Origin: Sthenelais limicola
Taxonomy: Eukaryota > Annelida > Polychaeta > Phyllodocida > Sigalionidae
Length of the DNA: 64,000 nt
Assembly (NCBI GenBank): GCA_942159475.1
Contig: OW804100.1
Span: 8,324,127-8,388,126 of the forward strand
Reading direction: 5' to 3'
This document shows positions 36,240 through 49,700 of this stretch, piece after piece. A program made the translations under genes and the position numbers. Below the pieces are notes generated by a model. It was not told the origin of the DNA, ran no database searches, and saw only the letters and a list, made by a program, of their open reading frames with translations. How positions within the stretch are numbered: position 1 is the first letter of the stretch; each line of letters opens with the position of its first letter.

Positions 36240-36750
36240 GTTATTAGTAAACTAAATGCTGTAACCAGTTCAGGACAGTATTATCAGCTATGTTTGAGTA
36301 GCATATTTAATGGTTTTAAAATTCTATGTTAATTAATAATTGTCACATATAATGTTCTGCATGTTAAAAGTAAGATTGAATGAATGAATTTTAGTTAGTT
36401 AAAGGTCCCTTGGAAGATCAACATCTGAAAAGATGCTTAACGGACCATTCTGTTTCTCTTTTAATTTGTATGTAAATGTATGATTAGACATAAAGTTAGT
36501 TTTATATACTTAAAACGGACGTATTCCGATGCTACCAGTTATATTAGATGATGTCTCGTGTCTAATTTGTCACGCAATGTAAGTGGCAATGTATATAAAG
36601 TGACTATGATTATATCATTGTATTCAAGTTAATGGGAACTCTTACTTAAAGTTACGAATGTATATGTTCCCAATATTTGTGACGCACTACTTAATATGTC
36701 AAAATATGATAAAATCATATCAATATAACGGAATAAATAAATGAAAATAT
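36240..36750 (+). repeat. Probable LINE 3' UTR remnant
   Basis: A hairpin GGTCC...ATCT-GAAA-AGAT...GGACC (about 36403-36447) is followed by AT-rich sequence ending GGAATAAATAAATGAAA at about 36730. A UTR hairpin followed by an AATAAA repeat tail is common in CR1/L2-like LINEs. No coding part remains. Confidence 0.35.
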
Positions 36751-37439
36751 GTACGTTGTTGTATCCATTAAGTACTATAGTTATAATAAGTAGATGACAC
36801 CCTATCAATAAACACTTCCAAGATGCAGCATAACACTACACCCCAGAGACACCTCTTATAGCTATATATGACATGGTTTCATAATAGACTCTCCTCAGCT
36901 GAACTCTGAGTCTTTGAGATTCATTCTCAAATTGTGAGTTATTAGAGGGTGCTCATGGCATGATCATGGCACTTATTGGGATGAATTCCCATTTGTTTCT
37001 TTAGTGTTAATATGAGCTATTGATTTAACATGATTTCAGCCAAGTACAGAGAAAGCCTTAATCAATCAAAATATATGGAATAATTACTGGATAAACAAGC
37101 CAACAATACTGGTAAGAACCTTGCAACTCCGGATCTATTCACCGAACACCTCATCGCAAATCTATACAGGTACATTATTAGCCAGCAAGCATCAAGCAGA
37201 AACTCGAGCTATGGAGGAAGCATAACTAGGGGGGATATAATCTTAAATACAATTACTTTACGATTTTGTACATATTTTTTAACTACAACTCCTAAATTTT
37301 AAACAAAGAATTGGTGGGTCGGTGTGAGCATATATTGCCATTTTCTTACATCGCTAATGCATGGTGGCACTTTAAAATATAAGTATAATTTATTATAAAC
37401 CTTCATCGTGCTAATCAATGTGTTAAAGTCTTTGTAAAA

Positions 37440-39880
37440 GTGCGTTAACATTGCTAGAACGTTTGAAAGGTGTGGAAATCACTTAATGATGACCACCTTC
37501 ACCATCTAACTAAAATGCCATCACATGCTCTTACAACCTGGGCTAGTAATGAAATAAGACTAGCAAAAAGCAGGTATATTAAGAATCTGTTAGAAAGATA
37601 TAAATATGACTACAAGAAGTTTTGGCAGATCCTAAATATGTACCTCCCATTTAAGGGCTCCAGTAAAATTATAAGCAGCATTGTAAATCCTGAAAATCAA
37701 CAAATGGCACATGCCAAAATGGTACCAGATGTCATAAACAAATACTTTGCGGAGATTGGTAAAAAAATCGCCCAAACAATGCCAGAAGTAGACCATACGA
37801 TCAGTTCTACATACACTCTAAATGATATGAATAGGTATCTACCAATGGAAGGTACCCAATATATTCCCCTCAACTTAGAAATATTTAATAAGCTCGTTGA
37901 TGATCTGCATCCCAATAAATCATCGGGCTGTGATGAAATGCCAATGAGGGTATATAAATTCTTCTTTAGGATAATACAAAAGCAAATGATCTATGTGTTA
38001 AATCTTTCAGTGGATAAAGGCATAGTGCCTGAAATATGGAAAAAGGCCACGGTAGTACCAATACCGAAAAAAGGTAATCCAACGCATGCTAACAACTTGC
38101 GTCCCATCTCCCTTACACACGTTGCTAGTAAACTGCTGGAAACGCATGTTAACAATCAGATTGAGTCACTACTGGAATACTATCAGGTTATCTCTAAATA
38201 CCAAGGTGGATTTAGAAAAAATTCCTCGACCTCAGAGACTATAAATCTATTACTGTTTAAATTAATGAACAATATCAATATGAAAGCTGATTCCTGCCTA
38301 ATGTTTTTTGACTATCAAAAGGCATTTGATTCTGTGAGCCATTCATTATTACTAGATAAGATACAAGCATACCATTTCCTGGCTGGTTCCGGAAATGGCT
38401 TACTAACTACCTAGCAAATAGGCAACAAAAGGTAAAAACAGGGGAGTTCTCATCCAAGTACTTACCTATAAAGCATGGTGTACCACAAGGTTCTGTGTTG
38501 GGACCTACTCTATTTAATATTTTCGTGAATGACATTTGTAACATTAAGATCCAAGGCGATATGCTTCTTTTTGCAGATGACATTGTTTTAATCAACTCAA
38601 ATTCAAATAAGAACGACCTACTGGCACAATGCCAAGAGGATAGTATGAGCATAGCCAACTGGAGTCTGGTAAACAAATTATCCATAAGCCTACCTAAAAC
38701 CAAATCCATGTATATACCTTATCTACAGAAAAATGCTATAAGTAACCCAAATACTTATATTGCTATCTACAATACCCCAATTGACTGGGTAAAGTCGTTT
38801 ACTTATTTAGGCTTAACAATTGACAACAGACTCAAATTTGAGGATATGGCCAATGGGATTATTAATAAAGCCAACTCCAGGATGTACAATATATATATTA
38901 ACAGACACGCACTAGATATTCATACAAGGATGTTACTGGTGATGTCGATGGTTTTAAGTCATCTTGACTACACGAATGTAGGTTATTTAAATTGTACCAA
39001 AGGGACTATACAACGGGTGCAAACCCTACAAAATAAAGCCCTTAAATTTGCATTAAAAAAGCCGCGTTATTACAACACCAATATGCTACATGTCGAAAGT
39101 AAAACTATGTCTGTTAACGAAAGAATGTGATAGGTTAAAACTTTATCACAAACAGATCCATCACTGCAGAGTTGAATGGATACCGCGCAAAATACCCGAC
39201 GCAAACTATGAATTAAGAGACAACAGACTGTTACAGTTCGAGTTAACACGCCCCTCTGACAACCGATATCAAAAGTCATTGGCATACACAGGTATCCGTA
39301 TGTGGAACGACCTGAATCTAACCTATAAAACCCTAAATGATAAGTTAATATTTAAAGCTACGATTAAAACAGCCATCCTTAATAAGGTCATTCAACCTGA
39401 CGACTACATCTGACATAGGCATATTGCCTAATTATTATTATTTTCTACAAAACGCCCCAATTGAATTAGTACTGTATTCGGCTACTTTTGATACGGGCAC
39501 ACTGCCTGATTATTATTGTTTTTTCAAATCGCTCTAATTGTATTCGTACGGTATTTACTCCAAATACAAAATTGTTTAGAACTAAGTATATTATATTGAT
39601 CAGCTGCATATCACTCTACTCCATGTGTATCTACTAAGTTTCCATTTTCTTCTTATTTTAAATATCACCCCATCACATCTCATTATCTCATCAAACTATA
39701 GAATAGTCTGTTCGTAACACCTTAATAGACATTCAGCTCTTGTTGTTATTTTGAAACTGAACGCCAATAAATTCAGGACCTGGCGGAATACAGGGTCCAA
39801 CCCTAGTCAGTATAAAGTTAGTAGATGGCACATGCCACTGTTTACTCCTGAATAAAAAATGTCCAAAAAAAACAAAAAAA
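37440..39880 (+). pseudogene. Jockey/CR1-type LINE relic with two frameshifts
   Basis: Reverse transcriptase sequence continues through three frames: 37470-38414, about 38380-39130, and about 39090-39413. Motifs in order are KSSGCDEMPMRVYK, NNLRPISLTHVASKLLE, MFFDYQKAFDSVSHSLL, HGVPQGSVLGPTLFNIFVND, the FADD box (LLFADDIVL), FTYLGLTID, IQRVQTLQNKALKF and RYQKSLAYTGIRMWNDL. Small indels near 38385 and 39125 break it, so this copy cannot encode an active enzyme. The 5' end, including the endonuclease, is missing. The 3' UTR runs to AATAAA and an A-rich tail at about 39851-39882. Confidence 0.9.
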
Positions 39881-40023
39881 CTTTATTACATACATATGTG
39901 ATTTCATGGGTGCTAAAAAGTTAAATAGCACGTATGTGCTATTTGAGCTGAATATCCACAAAATTGATGGAAAGTAAGGTAAAATACTATTAAAATCGAG
40001 TTTCCTTGGTGCTTTAGTATGTA

Positions 40024-40380
40024 CCCCAGCAGCACACTTTTATTCCTAGAATGTTCCCCCAATGTTTGGTTGTTTGTTAGCTTAATGTTTGAAAGTGAAA
40101 ATTTATTGGATGTTCCCGGAACATGTGTTAGGGGAACGTTCCTACCTAACATTAGTAAAACGTTCATCATTTATGTTTTGCCTATGTTGATTTACAAACA
40201 TTCTTCCACTGTTTTTTTATAACAATACTAGAACATACTTTTGTAACATTATCCTAATAGTGGAAAAAGATGTTAGGAGAGCATTCCCATCTAACATAGA
40301 ATTAACGTTTTTAACTATAATTCCCCCAATGTTCAATTTTAACATTTGAAAAACTTTCCTCTCAAACAATTTCCCTCAAA
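40024..40380 (+). repeat. Left-end fragment of the CCCCAGYAGCACAC element
   Basis: It begins CCCCAGCAGCACACTTTTAT, nearly identical to 41704, and continues with AATGTTCCCCC, GGAACGTTCC and TAACATT words in both orientations. The right terminus is not visible, so this is a partial copy. Confidence 0.6.
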
Positions 40381-41700
40381 CATTTTCTTTTATTAACTCA
40401 CAAATAAATCATCATTTCATCATTGTAGTTCATCATTTTCTTCCTATCCTTTTCCGTGGGTATGCAATAGCTTATAAATCAACAGTTGGAGCTTTGCTGG
40501 TCCTAGCTGGCCTGTAATCATGTGAATGTTTATTTAAGGGATTACTGAGTGTCACCAACAAACTGCTGGACTGTAGAATTACAGGCTCAGTGGGCTCTGC
40601 AATTAGATAGCCATGCCTTGTGTCTTACATGTAATCAATATCTTCCTGTATTTCCCGCCTGTAGCATCCTAATCTGTAACCGTTTTCTGTACTAAGGAAA
40701 TAAAACAAAGGGTTTAAGGGTCAGTGGTGCAGTTTGGACGTGGCAAAATCATGGGATTCCTTAATGGCAGACTGAGGCTATAAGAAGCCAGGAAATCGAA
40801 TATTTAGTCAATTATACAGTTGCAATTATAGTACTATACACAGAGATCCATAGAGATTTCATATGTAGCTGTTTCATTTCATTTCATATGTGTCCTATTA
40901 GAGACATTTTAATACCTCTCCCCGATTTGATATTATTATTAACTTGAAATATTACAATTTTTATGCATGTAGGCAAGGAAATGACAAAAAACACTTGAAC
41001 AGTAAAATAAACAAATACCTTTGCAATCCTGTATTCTGAAAGATAATCAGTATGTATAAGCCTTTGTCCCAACTTATACTACATCAACTTACTTGGCAGC
41101 TCTGTAAAAATATGCACTCCTAGAACCAAGGAAATAAAATATCATTGATATTTATGGCTCCAACTCTATGGCTACATTGATGTAGATCCTGTAAATAAAA
41201 GGAAAATTATTGATTATATAGCATCTAGTACAAACATCTAGTAGAGAAAATTACACCAATATATAAATGCCCATTGGGTGTCTATAATTCAAATGTTATC
41301 TTTTCAATGCAACTGGTGCTATTTAGAGAGCTTAGTGAGATTCTGAACTTAAAAATGATATAATAAATGCATACTGTTGAATATTGAGAGTTAGAAAAGG
41401 TAACTTACTCTAGCAGTCAACTTGAAGTGTTTCCTCCTTGATGGTTCAAGTGTAACTAAGAGTCCAGTGGCTTAGTGGTTCAAAACCAGTGGTGTAATCC
41501 CATGGGAACCCCACTGGTGGCGCCCTCTAACTCCCAGAGGAGTATACTACCATATATTGTTGAGAGGAAAAATGCTAATGGGTGCTATACCCTATACTCT
41601 TCTTAAATATCACCAATGGATCACCATGCATAAAAAGATGAGCTCAAGACGATTCCAGTGATTCTGTGACTCATTTTTCTGTGACACATCTGATACATAT
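40381..41700. other. Non-coding DNA, no gene recognised
   Basis: AT-rich and without supported exons. One stretch near 41470 resembles a tRNA A box, but no B box follows. Confidence 0.4.
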
Positions 41701-41703
41701 GTG

Positions 41704-42821
41704 CCCCAGTAGCACACTTTTATTCCTAGAAGTTTCAAGAGCTAATAATTCCTCTCACCACTTTAAATTACGACTCCCTTCAACATCATAAATATTTTTG
41801 ATTTACTGGATTTCCTATTTTTATATTATATTTATATCTATCAATATATTATTGGATGGAGAAAACTGCCAATCCAGTCCCTCTTTTTCTTTCCTTACCT
41901 CTTTTAATTATATTTGATTAATTCAGTAAATACAAAAGTTCATGGTTTTTTCTTCTGAGCCTTGATCTAATATTTGTTTCATTACTTAAATCAGTATATG
42001 AGTAATTCTCCCAAACGGGCAGCATTTGAATTCAGGAGGCCAATTTTTTTAGAAAAAATCAAAAAAATCCGTTGAATTGCTACACCCTTTGGTGTACATA
42101 TAGTATGGAATATCAGCATTATGCAGACGAAGTTTGGGAAGGCTGGGGCAAACATTTCGATTCCTTCAACTATGGTTCAGAAACCTATTTTTGCCTTATT
42201 TCGGCCATATTAAACCAGATTTATCAAATAATATAGCGTAACTTTGAGGTGAAATACTGAGTAATTATGCCAGCAATATTAAATGACAAATTCACAGTCA
42301 GGGAATCGATGTTACCCTTTAAAACAGGACCTGGTAGTTTCCAAAGTTTGAATACATTTTTATGAAAATATTCGTTTTATTTCTATACAATTACTGTGTT
42401 GAATTAGGAGGATCTCTTTATTTTGAGAAATAACAATTTGAGAGCATACATTTAATAATGTTTCTTGAATGTTTGGGTATGATTATTTGCAGAACATACG
42501 ACTGACAACGTTAGCAGAAAGTTAGCAAATATGTGCTCCAGGAACATAAATACCCAACGTTATGTTAATGTTCACAGATAAATGTTTGGGGAACATTATT
42601 TTTTAAAACGTTCATTTAATGTATGAAAACTATTGTTCCTTAAACATTTCTTTCAGAACATTAGCTGAATGTTGGCTAATAACACTCCAGGCACATAAAA
42701 TCCTAACATTCCTAGGACGTTTTGCTAAAAACATTTGCTCTATGTTTTGTACATGTTTCCTACAAACAAACACGGGCGGAACACGATCCCAATGTTCCCC
42801 AAATGTTGTGTGCTACTGGGG
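41704..42821. mobile_element. Terminal-inverted-repeat element with AATGTTC/GAACATT words (1.1 kb)
   Basis: Its ends are CCCCAGTAGCACAC (41704) and GTGTGCTACTGGGG (42808-42821), a perfect 14-base inverted repeat. The right half is dense in AACATT, AACGTT and ATGTTCCCC words in both orientations, as at 40024. The left interior (about 41750-42470) is plainer AT-rich DNA and may be a later insertion. No transposase is seen, so it is non-autonomous. Confidence 0.7.
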
Positions 42822-43430
42822 TAATAAATACCGCACTCCACCCCTTTGGGGTGTCTTGCGATTTGACCCAACGTCTCGATCGATTACATACCTCCATCGT
42901 GCCATTAAGTATAATAAGACACTCTAAGACAGGGCGACCAAGAGGATTCAGAATGGATGAGAGATGCCATTGGGATTACCTACATGCGAGCAATCGCGTA
43001 AAATCAAGGCTAGCGGTTAAAGGGTCAGCTGCACTCACCACGGCAGCCATCATACTTTTGCCACGCGCGCGTCATGAGCTACCGCGCAGCGTTGCGTCAG
43101 CCACTTCGGGCGTATTTGACGCTAGACTCTTCCAAACGTTAATGCCTCGTCAAAACCTCTTATTGAATGGACAAATTCATCGGTGATGCCATATCAATAT
43201 CTTGATATCTGAAGTTACGTAATATTACATAACTAATCTTATCTTTATTATGAGTACATGTATTTTAAATTTTAGATTATTGTATAACTTCTGTGGCCAT
43301 CATTTTTACTAAAGTAAACATTATAATTGCTGGGCACTGAGGTTACATGAATTTCTAAAGTTTAACTATTCTAATTGTTAATTACGAATGATTACAAAAT
43401 TAGAGTGTCTTGGGTTCAGAGATAACGGTC
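42822..43430. other. Intergenic DNA with an unassigned GC-richer ORF
   Basis: The ORF at 42722-43186 (154 aa) overlaps the element end. Its second half lies in GC-richer DNA (about 43010-43140, with CACGCGCGCG) but shows no domain, so I do not call a gene. Confidence 0.35.
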
Positions 43431-43439
43431 TTATCCTAC

Positions 43440-43990
43440 TGAGGAATTAGTATCTGGGTAGGGCCCAAGTGGTCGGATTTGGTGACACTCTTTATAGATC
43501 GGTTGATTTAAAAGCAGGGGTGGCTCAAGGAAGCATCATGGGACCTATTATGTTCGTTCTTTATATGAATGGTGTGGTAGATATGAATTTCTTTTAAAAA
43601 ATACAACTTTATGCAGATGACTGTAATCTGGAGAGACATCCAAACACAGCATGATGTGGACGAGCTACAAAGGGATATTATTAAGTTTGAGAAGTGGTGT
43701 TTGCACAACGGGCTCAGACTTAATAATAGTAAAACAAAAAACAACGAATAAATGGGAATAGAAGGCAACATAGGATTATCCCAAATTATACGTTGACCAA
43801 TGCAAATATCGAAGAGGTCAAAGTCTTTAGGTACCTGGGGCTTTTATTAGATTCAGAGCTAAGGACCGAAAGTATGATGAATTGTATTGCAAAAAGGGCC
43901 TACTTCGAAATATCTAAAGATCAGAAGGATTCTCCTATTTGTACTATTGGGAAAGTAACTTATACAATCAAAGAGAATAGTGTTTAGTTA
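43440..43990 (+). pseudogene. LINE reverse transcriptase relic, 5' part of a split copy
   Basis: Broken frames give VAQGSIMGPIMFVLYMN, the LYADD catalytic box (about 43608-43625), DELQRDIIKFEKWCLHNGLRL and VKVFRYLGLLLDSELRTES. This is the palm-to-thumb order of a LINE RT. The next expected block reappears at about 45105, after a 1.1-kb insert on the other strand. Confidence 0.8.
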
Positions 43991-44140
43991 AGCGTGAATG
44001 ATACGAAGCAATTTTAAATGAAATGCTCAGGAAGCTTCTAGCCACAATTCAGTTTATTTATGTCTGAGAAGGCTCCCTTTTTGGCAATTCCATATCTACA
44101 GTTACTCTAAGATTGCGATAAATATTAGAAAAGGTCTTTT

Positions 44141-44533
44141 TCACGAATTTAATGTTTGTTTCCTTTGAAAAAGGAACTCCATCCGAGGTAGTTGATGAGT
44201 AGCAATGGGAGATGTATCCATTCCTAATTTTATGAGTGTGGCCTTCAAAACTTGGGGTGGTAAGTTTTTGCTGTCCCTGACTGGGACAATTTTACGATAG
44301 CCTAGCTTTGTGGTGAAGTTATTAATTCCCCCACAGAAGTAGAGTAGATCAAACTGGAGAAAATCGAACAGAATGACAGCTTGATCAGTGATTGCTTCAC
44401 ATGTTCCTCCAGGTACTGATACCGTAATAATCCTAAGATCATTGCAATTGTATTCGTTGGACAACTGATTGGAAATCTGCTCCCATCTTGCGACTCGAGA
44501 GTCTCCTAGTATAAGGATATGGAAGGGAGGCAT
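44141..44533 (-). pseudogene. SGNH/GDSL-type hydrolase ORF fragment (130 aa)
   Basis: The ORF begins MPPFHILILGDSRVARW. GDSR matches block I of SGNH hydrolases (nucleophile Ser), and LLYFCGGINNFT matches the G.N block. The C-terminal block with the catalytic Asp and His is not visible, so the domain is truncated or frameshifted. SGNH domains occur in ORF1 of some LINEs and in other mobile elements. It starts about 70 bases after the NADAR remnant on the same strand, so the two were probably parts of one element or gene. Confidence 0.6.
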
Positions 44534-44599
44534 TTTGATCTATGGATTAAAGAACTGTAAATCCAGAGAAAAAGAGTAGGCTGTGTAAGAGAGAAAATA

Positions 44600-45085
44600 A
44601 TATGACTTCAAGTATATTCCTTCTTGATCTCTTCGAGGAGCTGGCCAAAAGTGTTGCGCCCAGCAGGTGTATCTTAAGCTATTATTTTGCTTGCATCCGC
44701 CAGCCGAAATCCACAACCATGTGGATTTTCAAATGAAGCTTCGTAAATGGTCCCTGGTTTTAGGGTCATAAGGAAATGTTTTAGCGCAGGATAGTTGTCG
44801 AATTTATTTTTGGCACAACTTTTCAGAATTTCCCTCTCTTTATCTTTCCAGTCGTCTGCGTGTGGGGTTTGATGAGACAACCTCTTTATTCTGTAAGGGT
44901 TTCTAATAGCCTTTAGCTTTTCTAACAGCTCTGGACTGGACTTGTTGTTTATTGCCTTTCTGATTTGGTACATCTGTTCTATTGAATGAACGATAGTATT
45001 TTCATCCATTTCGAGTTCACAGATAAACATATTTGAAAGAGGGCTCATGTGCCCTTGAAAACAAGTGCCATCTGGAGTGTCGTAG
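44600..45085 (-). pseudogene. NADAR (YbiA-like) domain relic with an internal stop
   Basis: The ORF 44674-45048, open upstream, reads FQGHMSPLSNMF, then HSIEQMYQIRKA, KFDNYPALKHFLMTLKPGT, YEASFENPHGCGFRLADAS. After a TAA the same frame continues GRNTFGQLLEEIKKEY. These are the ordered NADAR blocks (SPLSN, E..YQ..KA, EAS..NP.WG.G, G.N.LG..L). The usual Trp of the WGxG motif is His here. NADAR proteins act on ADP-ribose-linked substrates. The stop and the substitution suggest a decayed copy. It lies antisense inside a LINE relic, which implies it arrived by insertion. Confidence 0.6.
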
Positions 45086-45104
45086 TTAGATATATCGTAT
45101 ATTC

Positions 45105-45400
45105 ATAAATCGTTTGTCCTGCCTCTCCTGGAAAATGGTATCATCTGTACAGATCTAGATATACAAAGTATTCAACATCGTTTACAAAAATTACAAAATA
45201 AAGGTTGAGAACTCTTATTGATATAAGATGTCACGTTTCAAATTTTGAATTGCATTGCAGAAGTGGCCCAGAGGTGGCGCATCTGCCTGAGAAGGAAAAG
45301 GAGAGTGATATCACCAGTCTTCAATTAAGACAGGCAGTTTTGTTGAGAGGAATATTAATATGGAAATTAGAAGAAATGCTGGTAGAAGGGGTTATTTGAG
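45105..45400 (+). pseudogene. LINE reverse transcriptase relic, 3' part of the split copy
   Basis: Translation gives FVLPLLENGIICTDLDI, SIQHRLQKLQNKG and, after a TGA, further LINE C-terminal sequence. This is the thumb segment expected right after the 43440-43990 piece, so the two form one LINE interrupted by the NADAR/SGNH insert. Confidence 0.65.
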
Positions 45401-46740
45401 GTTAATATCTCAGTTTACTGTGGTCATTGAATTAAATGAGGATATGTGTTAAAATGTAGTAACATATTTAAGACAGGTGACCTGTGAAATTAGTTATAAT
45501 AATCTTTGTGGTATATTTCGTTATAGAGGAGTTATTTGTTTTTTATTGTATTTCTCCTTTTCATATTTTGTTAGGTGATATGTCATTTATATAGGTAAGG
45601 TATGCAATACGTCCATGGAGGACAATACGTCTTTATATTTTAATTTCATATTATCTACTATAAATGTTTTGGCCTTGAAATGATTTTTTTAACAAAAAAA
45701 CCCCACTCGCCTCCAGAATCTGACAGACAGACCTTAAACGGAATTTGTAAACTGTTATGATATCAAACTGTTTGCTATGAACCTTGTATTTAGATGCACG
45801 GCGTTCATATCATCTACACCATTTTCCTGATATTACCTTATATAAGCATACAGTCTCTTATTTATATACCTGAAATCACAAAAATATTTGACGATGGAAT
45901 ACCCGTTATTACTGATATTGCTTCATGTCGTATGTAGTATGTATTATTGCGTAGATAATGAAAACGTATGTATATGGTAAAATCTGGTAAAATGCTGTCA
46001 ATAAAGAAAATACAAAAAATATATTGTAGTAGTATTGATGGTAGAATATTAATTATACAATCTGAAGCCTTCTTCCTGGACAAATCGACAAATTAGTATT
46101 CAAATACAACTTGTTTCGAATAGTAAATAATGGATCAATCTCATGGACGAAAATCTTAGACATTGATAGCATGAATCATAATAACCTCCCTTCATTACAT
46201 TAAACCTTTGTAAAGTAACCCAGGCCTCACTATAAACACAAAACTTGCTCTCCCCTGGATCTTCTGTTTGTCTTACGAATGTGAACAGATGTCAGCCTTC
46301 ATGCTTATCTAATTTCTGCTTCTCTAATGTCTGACCTCCATATCAACCTTGCCATATGGGACTATAGTACATGTGTTACACAACCCATGTTTATTTATTT
46401 CTATACAATACTTCTTCAATGATAATTTCAAATTGATCTATATTCCACATTGGATGTATTTATTCCATGTGCGTTAATATATTACAGCTGGTTTGTTTTC
46501 TTTTACTTTCAACTATTAATTACTTTCTCTGTCTCTGTTCTCTTAGTAAATTAGTTATACTATGTTTGGTAACCCACCCACACACACCCTCCCTCTCTAC
46601 TGTGGGAAAGGATGGACGCAAGTTGTAAATCTATATCTGCTTACACAACACCTTTATATAAATAGATGTACCATTGTACAGGAAACGGAAGACACAGATA
46701 GTAGTCTTGACGTACCGACCGTGGGACTAACCCTGAAGGC
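45401..46740. other. Upstream region of the lipase gene
   Basis: No exon domain was seen. An acceptor-like TGTACAG at about 46675-46681 may begin the first coding exon after a 5' UTR intron. Confidence 0.4.
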
Positions 46741-46744
46741 GACC

Positions 46745-49700
46745 ATGAGAATTATATTATTCCTCGTATCATCAAGCATTGCTTTTCTTCCTGTATGGTA
46801 AGACCGCCAATTATTAGCACATTTACGACAATTTCTCTATAAAAATATCAATGGGCTTTGGTCGCCTAGTATTAAAGGTTATTATTTATAACCTATTAGT
46901 TGGAAAAGTAACATTATTATCTTTAATAAATATGAATAATTCCTGAGGGTATGATGCAAGTTAGGGTACATTTATATTCTTCTCCTTTATTTATTTTTTT
47001 TTTTTTTAATTATTTTATTTTTCCAGGTATTACAGAGAGGGTTTGGCCTTTGCCACCCTTGTTCAAACGAGGATCATTCTCATAAAATACAAGTATGATT
47101 TACACCTCGCACCTGGCTTGAAATGTCATTACATAGTTCAGGAAAAAATGGGATAAAAATTGATATTAATATGGTGGTTTGGTGGAATGAGATGAGATGA
47201 GATGGAGGATTGTACATGGTGATTATTTATGAAAAATAGTTCAGTTCTTATAGCTTAACGTTATACTTTGATATTAAAGTTGTTATTGTTTTCATTATTC
47301 TTGCTCTAGATATAGATTTGTGAAAGATTATTCCGCCATGCTATGTATTTCGTAGCGAAATCGTGATGTTTAGAAGTGAATAATTTACAAGCAGTTGATA
47401 ACTGATAATAAGCAAATTCCCTGGTCATGAATATGACCCTATACATGTATTGGGTCTGTCCCGACGGAAAATGATGATAACAACAATTTTAAGGAATAAG
47501 GTTTCACAAGACTCTTATATACCCTCGACCATCTATAACTTTTCACATTTAGAAATTTCACATTTAGAAATAGCAAAGACACGGATGCAAGAGATTCCAA
47601 GTTCGGCATTTCTATGATATTTTGTTCAAGGCAACCAGTGCCGAACGTTATATCGACATGATGTTGGTTTCCTTCCCCCTTCTTCAATTCATGTTAGGAA
47701 AATTGGAGGGATGGTGGCACCAACAGTTTCACTTCATTTCTTAGTGACTCAAGCCATCCAAATTTCCATCGCTATTGAAGTTGACAAGTATAATCTACTT
47801 TGACAGGAGTGGGAGCAAGTGTTGCCAACAAGTGGACGAATGTTTCACTGACGACCCTCCGTTCAATCATCTCCCTCTACCGGAATGTGTTCCTGTACGT
47901 GTTACCCATACTTACATTACAAAGTCAAAGTATACGTGTATACATACGCTTAAGAACATTAGCACTAGGCGCCATCATTGTCATGTTGGTATTAGATCGC
48001 AGAATTACGTAAATGTTTTTATGAGAATTAAAACTCCTGTCAAAGTTTCCTTTGAGTAGCCTATATTAGAAAAAAGTAACTTCCGTTTTTCAGGACATAG
48101 CGCCTAATGCGCTACTTTTCACACGAAGGGTAGGAGGCAATGGTGAAAAGATAAGTCCAAGGACAATTCCGTAAGAACTCTTATTTTCCACAGCTCTTCT
48201 TTTATTACAAGATGTTTACCTTTCACAGAATGTATTGATATAAGCCACAATGTACCTCCAGTCGAATAGGGCACATGAATGTATTACGTTATTGGAAACC
48301 AATAATTGCGCTTTTAGAAGGCTTATATCTTCATGAGGTTTCGCACGTCCTATTTTTAGAAGAATAAATGGACATAATACAGAGTTACTTCGTCCAGTAC
48401 AACTTTAACCGCCATATCATATAATATGAGTATAGTATGAGTATATATATATAGTATGAGTATATTCTTGTGCAGCAACTCCTTCTCCGCTAGTCGGAGG
48501 ACCATCTTCATTGTCCATGGATTTCTCAATGAGCAAGGAATGGAGTGGATGTCAAATATGAGAAAAGCTATTTTGAGGAAGGTTGGTCCTATTTCCGTCT
48601 AATTCCCTTGTATTCGGTACTTTCTGGAATACGAATGTTGTATCTTTTATATGGCTACTGAGTAAACTGCTTTCACATGAATTTGGTCCGAATTCCTGTT
48701 TTCCTTTCAAACATACCCGAGTTCTATCAAATGGTATCTTCTTTTGACATTCGAATTTACAATTTCATAGGAAGATGCGAATGTCATTCAAGTTGGGTGG
48801 GGGGATGGTGCTGTCACAATCAACTATTTCCAAGCTGCTTCAAATATAAGGGTGGTGGGAGCCTGGGTGTCCAAGATTACACAGGCTCTTGAAAAACAAA
48901 GGGGAATGGCAAGAGCGAGGACCTGGTGCATAGGCCACAGCTTGGGAAGCCATCTCTGTGGCCATGCTGGCATGAGATATAAGTTTGGCAGAATAACAGG
49001 TAAGGGAGTCATAATACTGAAATACTCTATTTTATTCAACATACATGCATGTCAATACCATAATCCGTATCGGCATTTATATCAAGCCCTTATTGCTATC
49101 TAAGTGGGACCATGACTCTCCAGTATAAACGAAGAATTATAATGCCTATATTTCTACTTCTATTCTTTGAAAGGCTTGGATCCTGCTGGTCCTTTATTCG
49201 AAAATTACGACATAAGATCTGGCCTTAACCCATCCTGTGCTGATTATGTGGATCCAATTCACACTATGGGGAAGAAAGGCTTCGTCATGGATTTCGGTAC
49301 ACTCAAGCCATTAGGCCACGCCGACTTTTACCCTAACGGCGGGACCGTGCAGCCTGGCTGCGTTAATTACAGGCATTATGGAGGAAAGGGTAAGGAAAAT
49401 AAAGATATAAATGTGTCTTTGACCTACAGAGTGTCAGCAATAGAATCATTCTACAAGATTGATCTCGATGTAATTTTATATTGTGTTTTTTATTGTTTGA
49501 TTCAGCTATAATTCAGATAGGAAGATCTGCTTCAGCAGAAACCGAATTCCATAGCTTTGAAAATGAATTAAAGATGATAATATTATTAAGTAATACAATC
49601 ATATGTTTTCATGTACATATCATATATTATAGGTCACTGGCTACTTTCATTGTTACACATGTTAAGAAAGTTTGATTAATTAAGTAATCCATATTAAGTA

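Noticed and set aside
37020..37200. Possible exon upstream of the 37.4-kb LINE (AG before CCAAGTACAGAG, donor-like CAGGTACA)
   Set aside because: The reading frame contains a stop and no domain or partner exon supports it.
41460..41530. tRNA-derived SINE suggested by TGGCTTAGTGG
   Set aside because: The string resembles a tRNA A box, but no B box follows at the usual distance.
42930..43186. GC-richer ORF with basic residues as a gene
   Set aside because: No recognisable domain, no splice structure, and it overlaps a transposon end.
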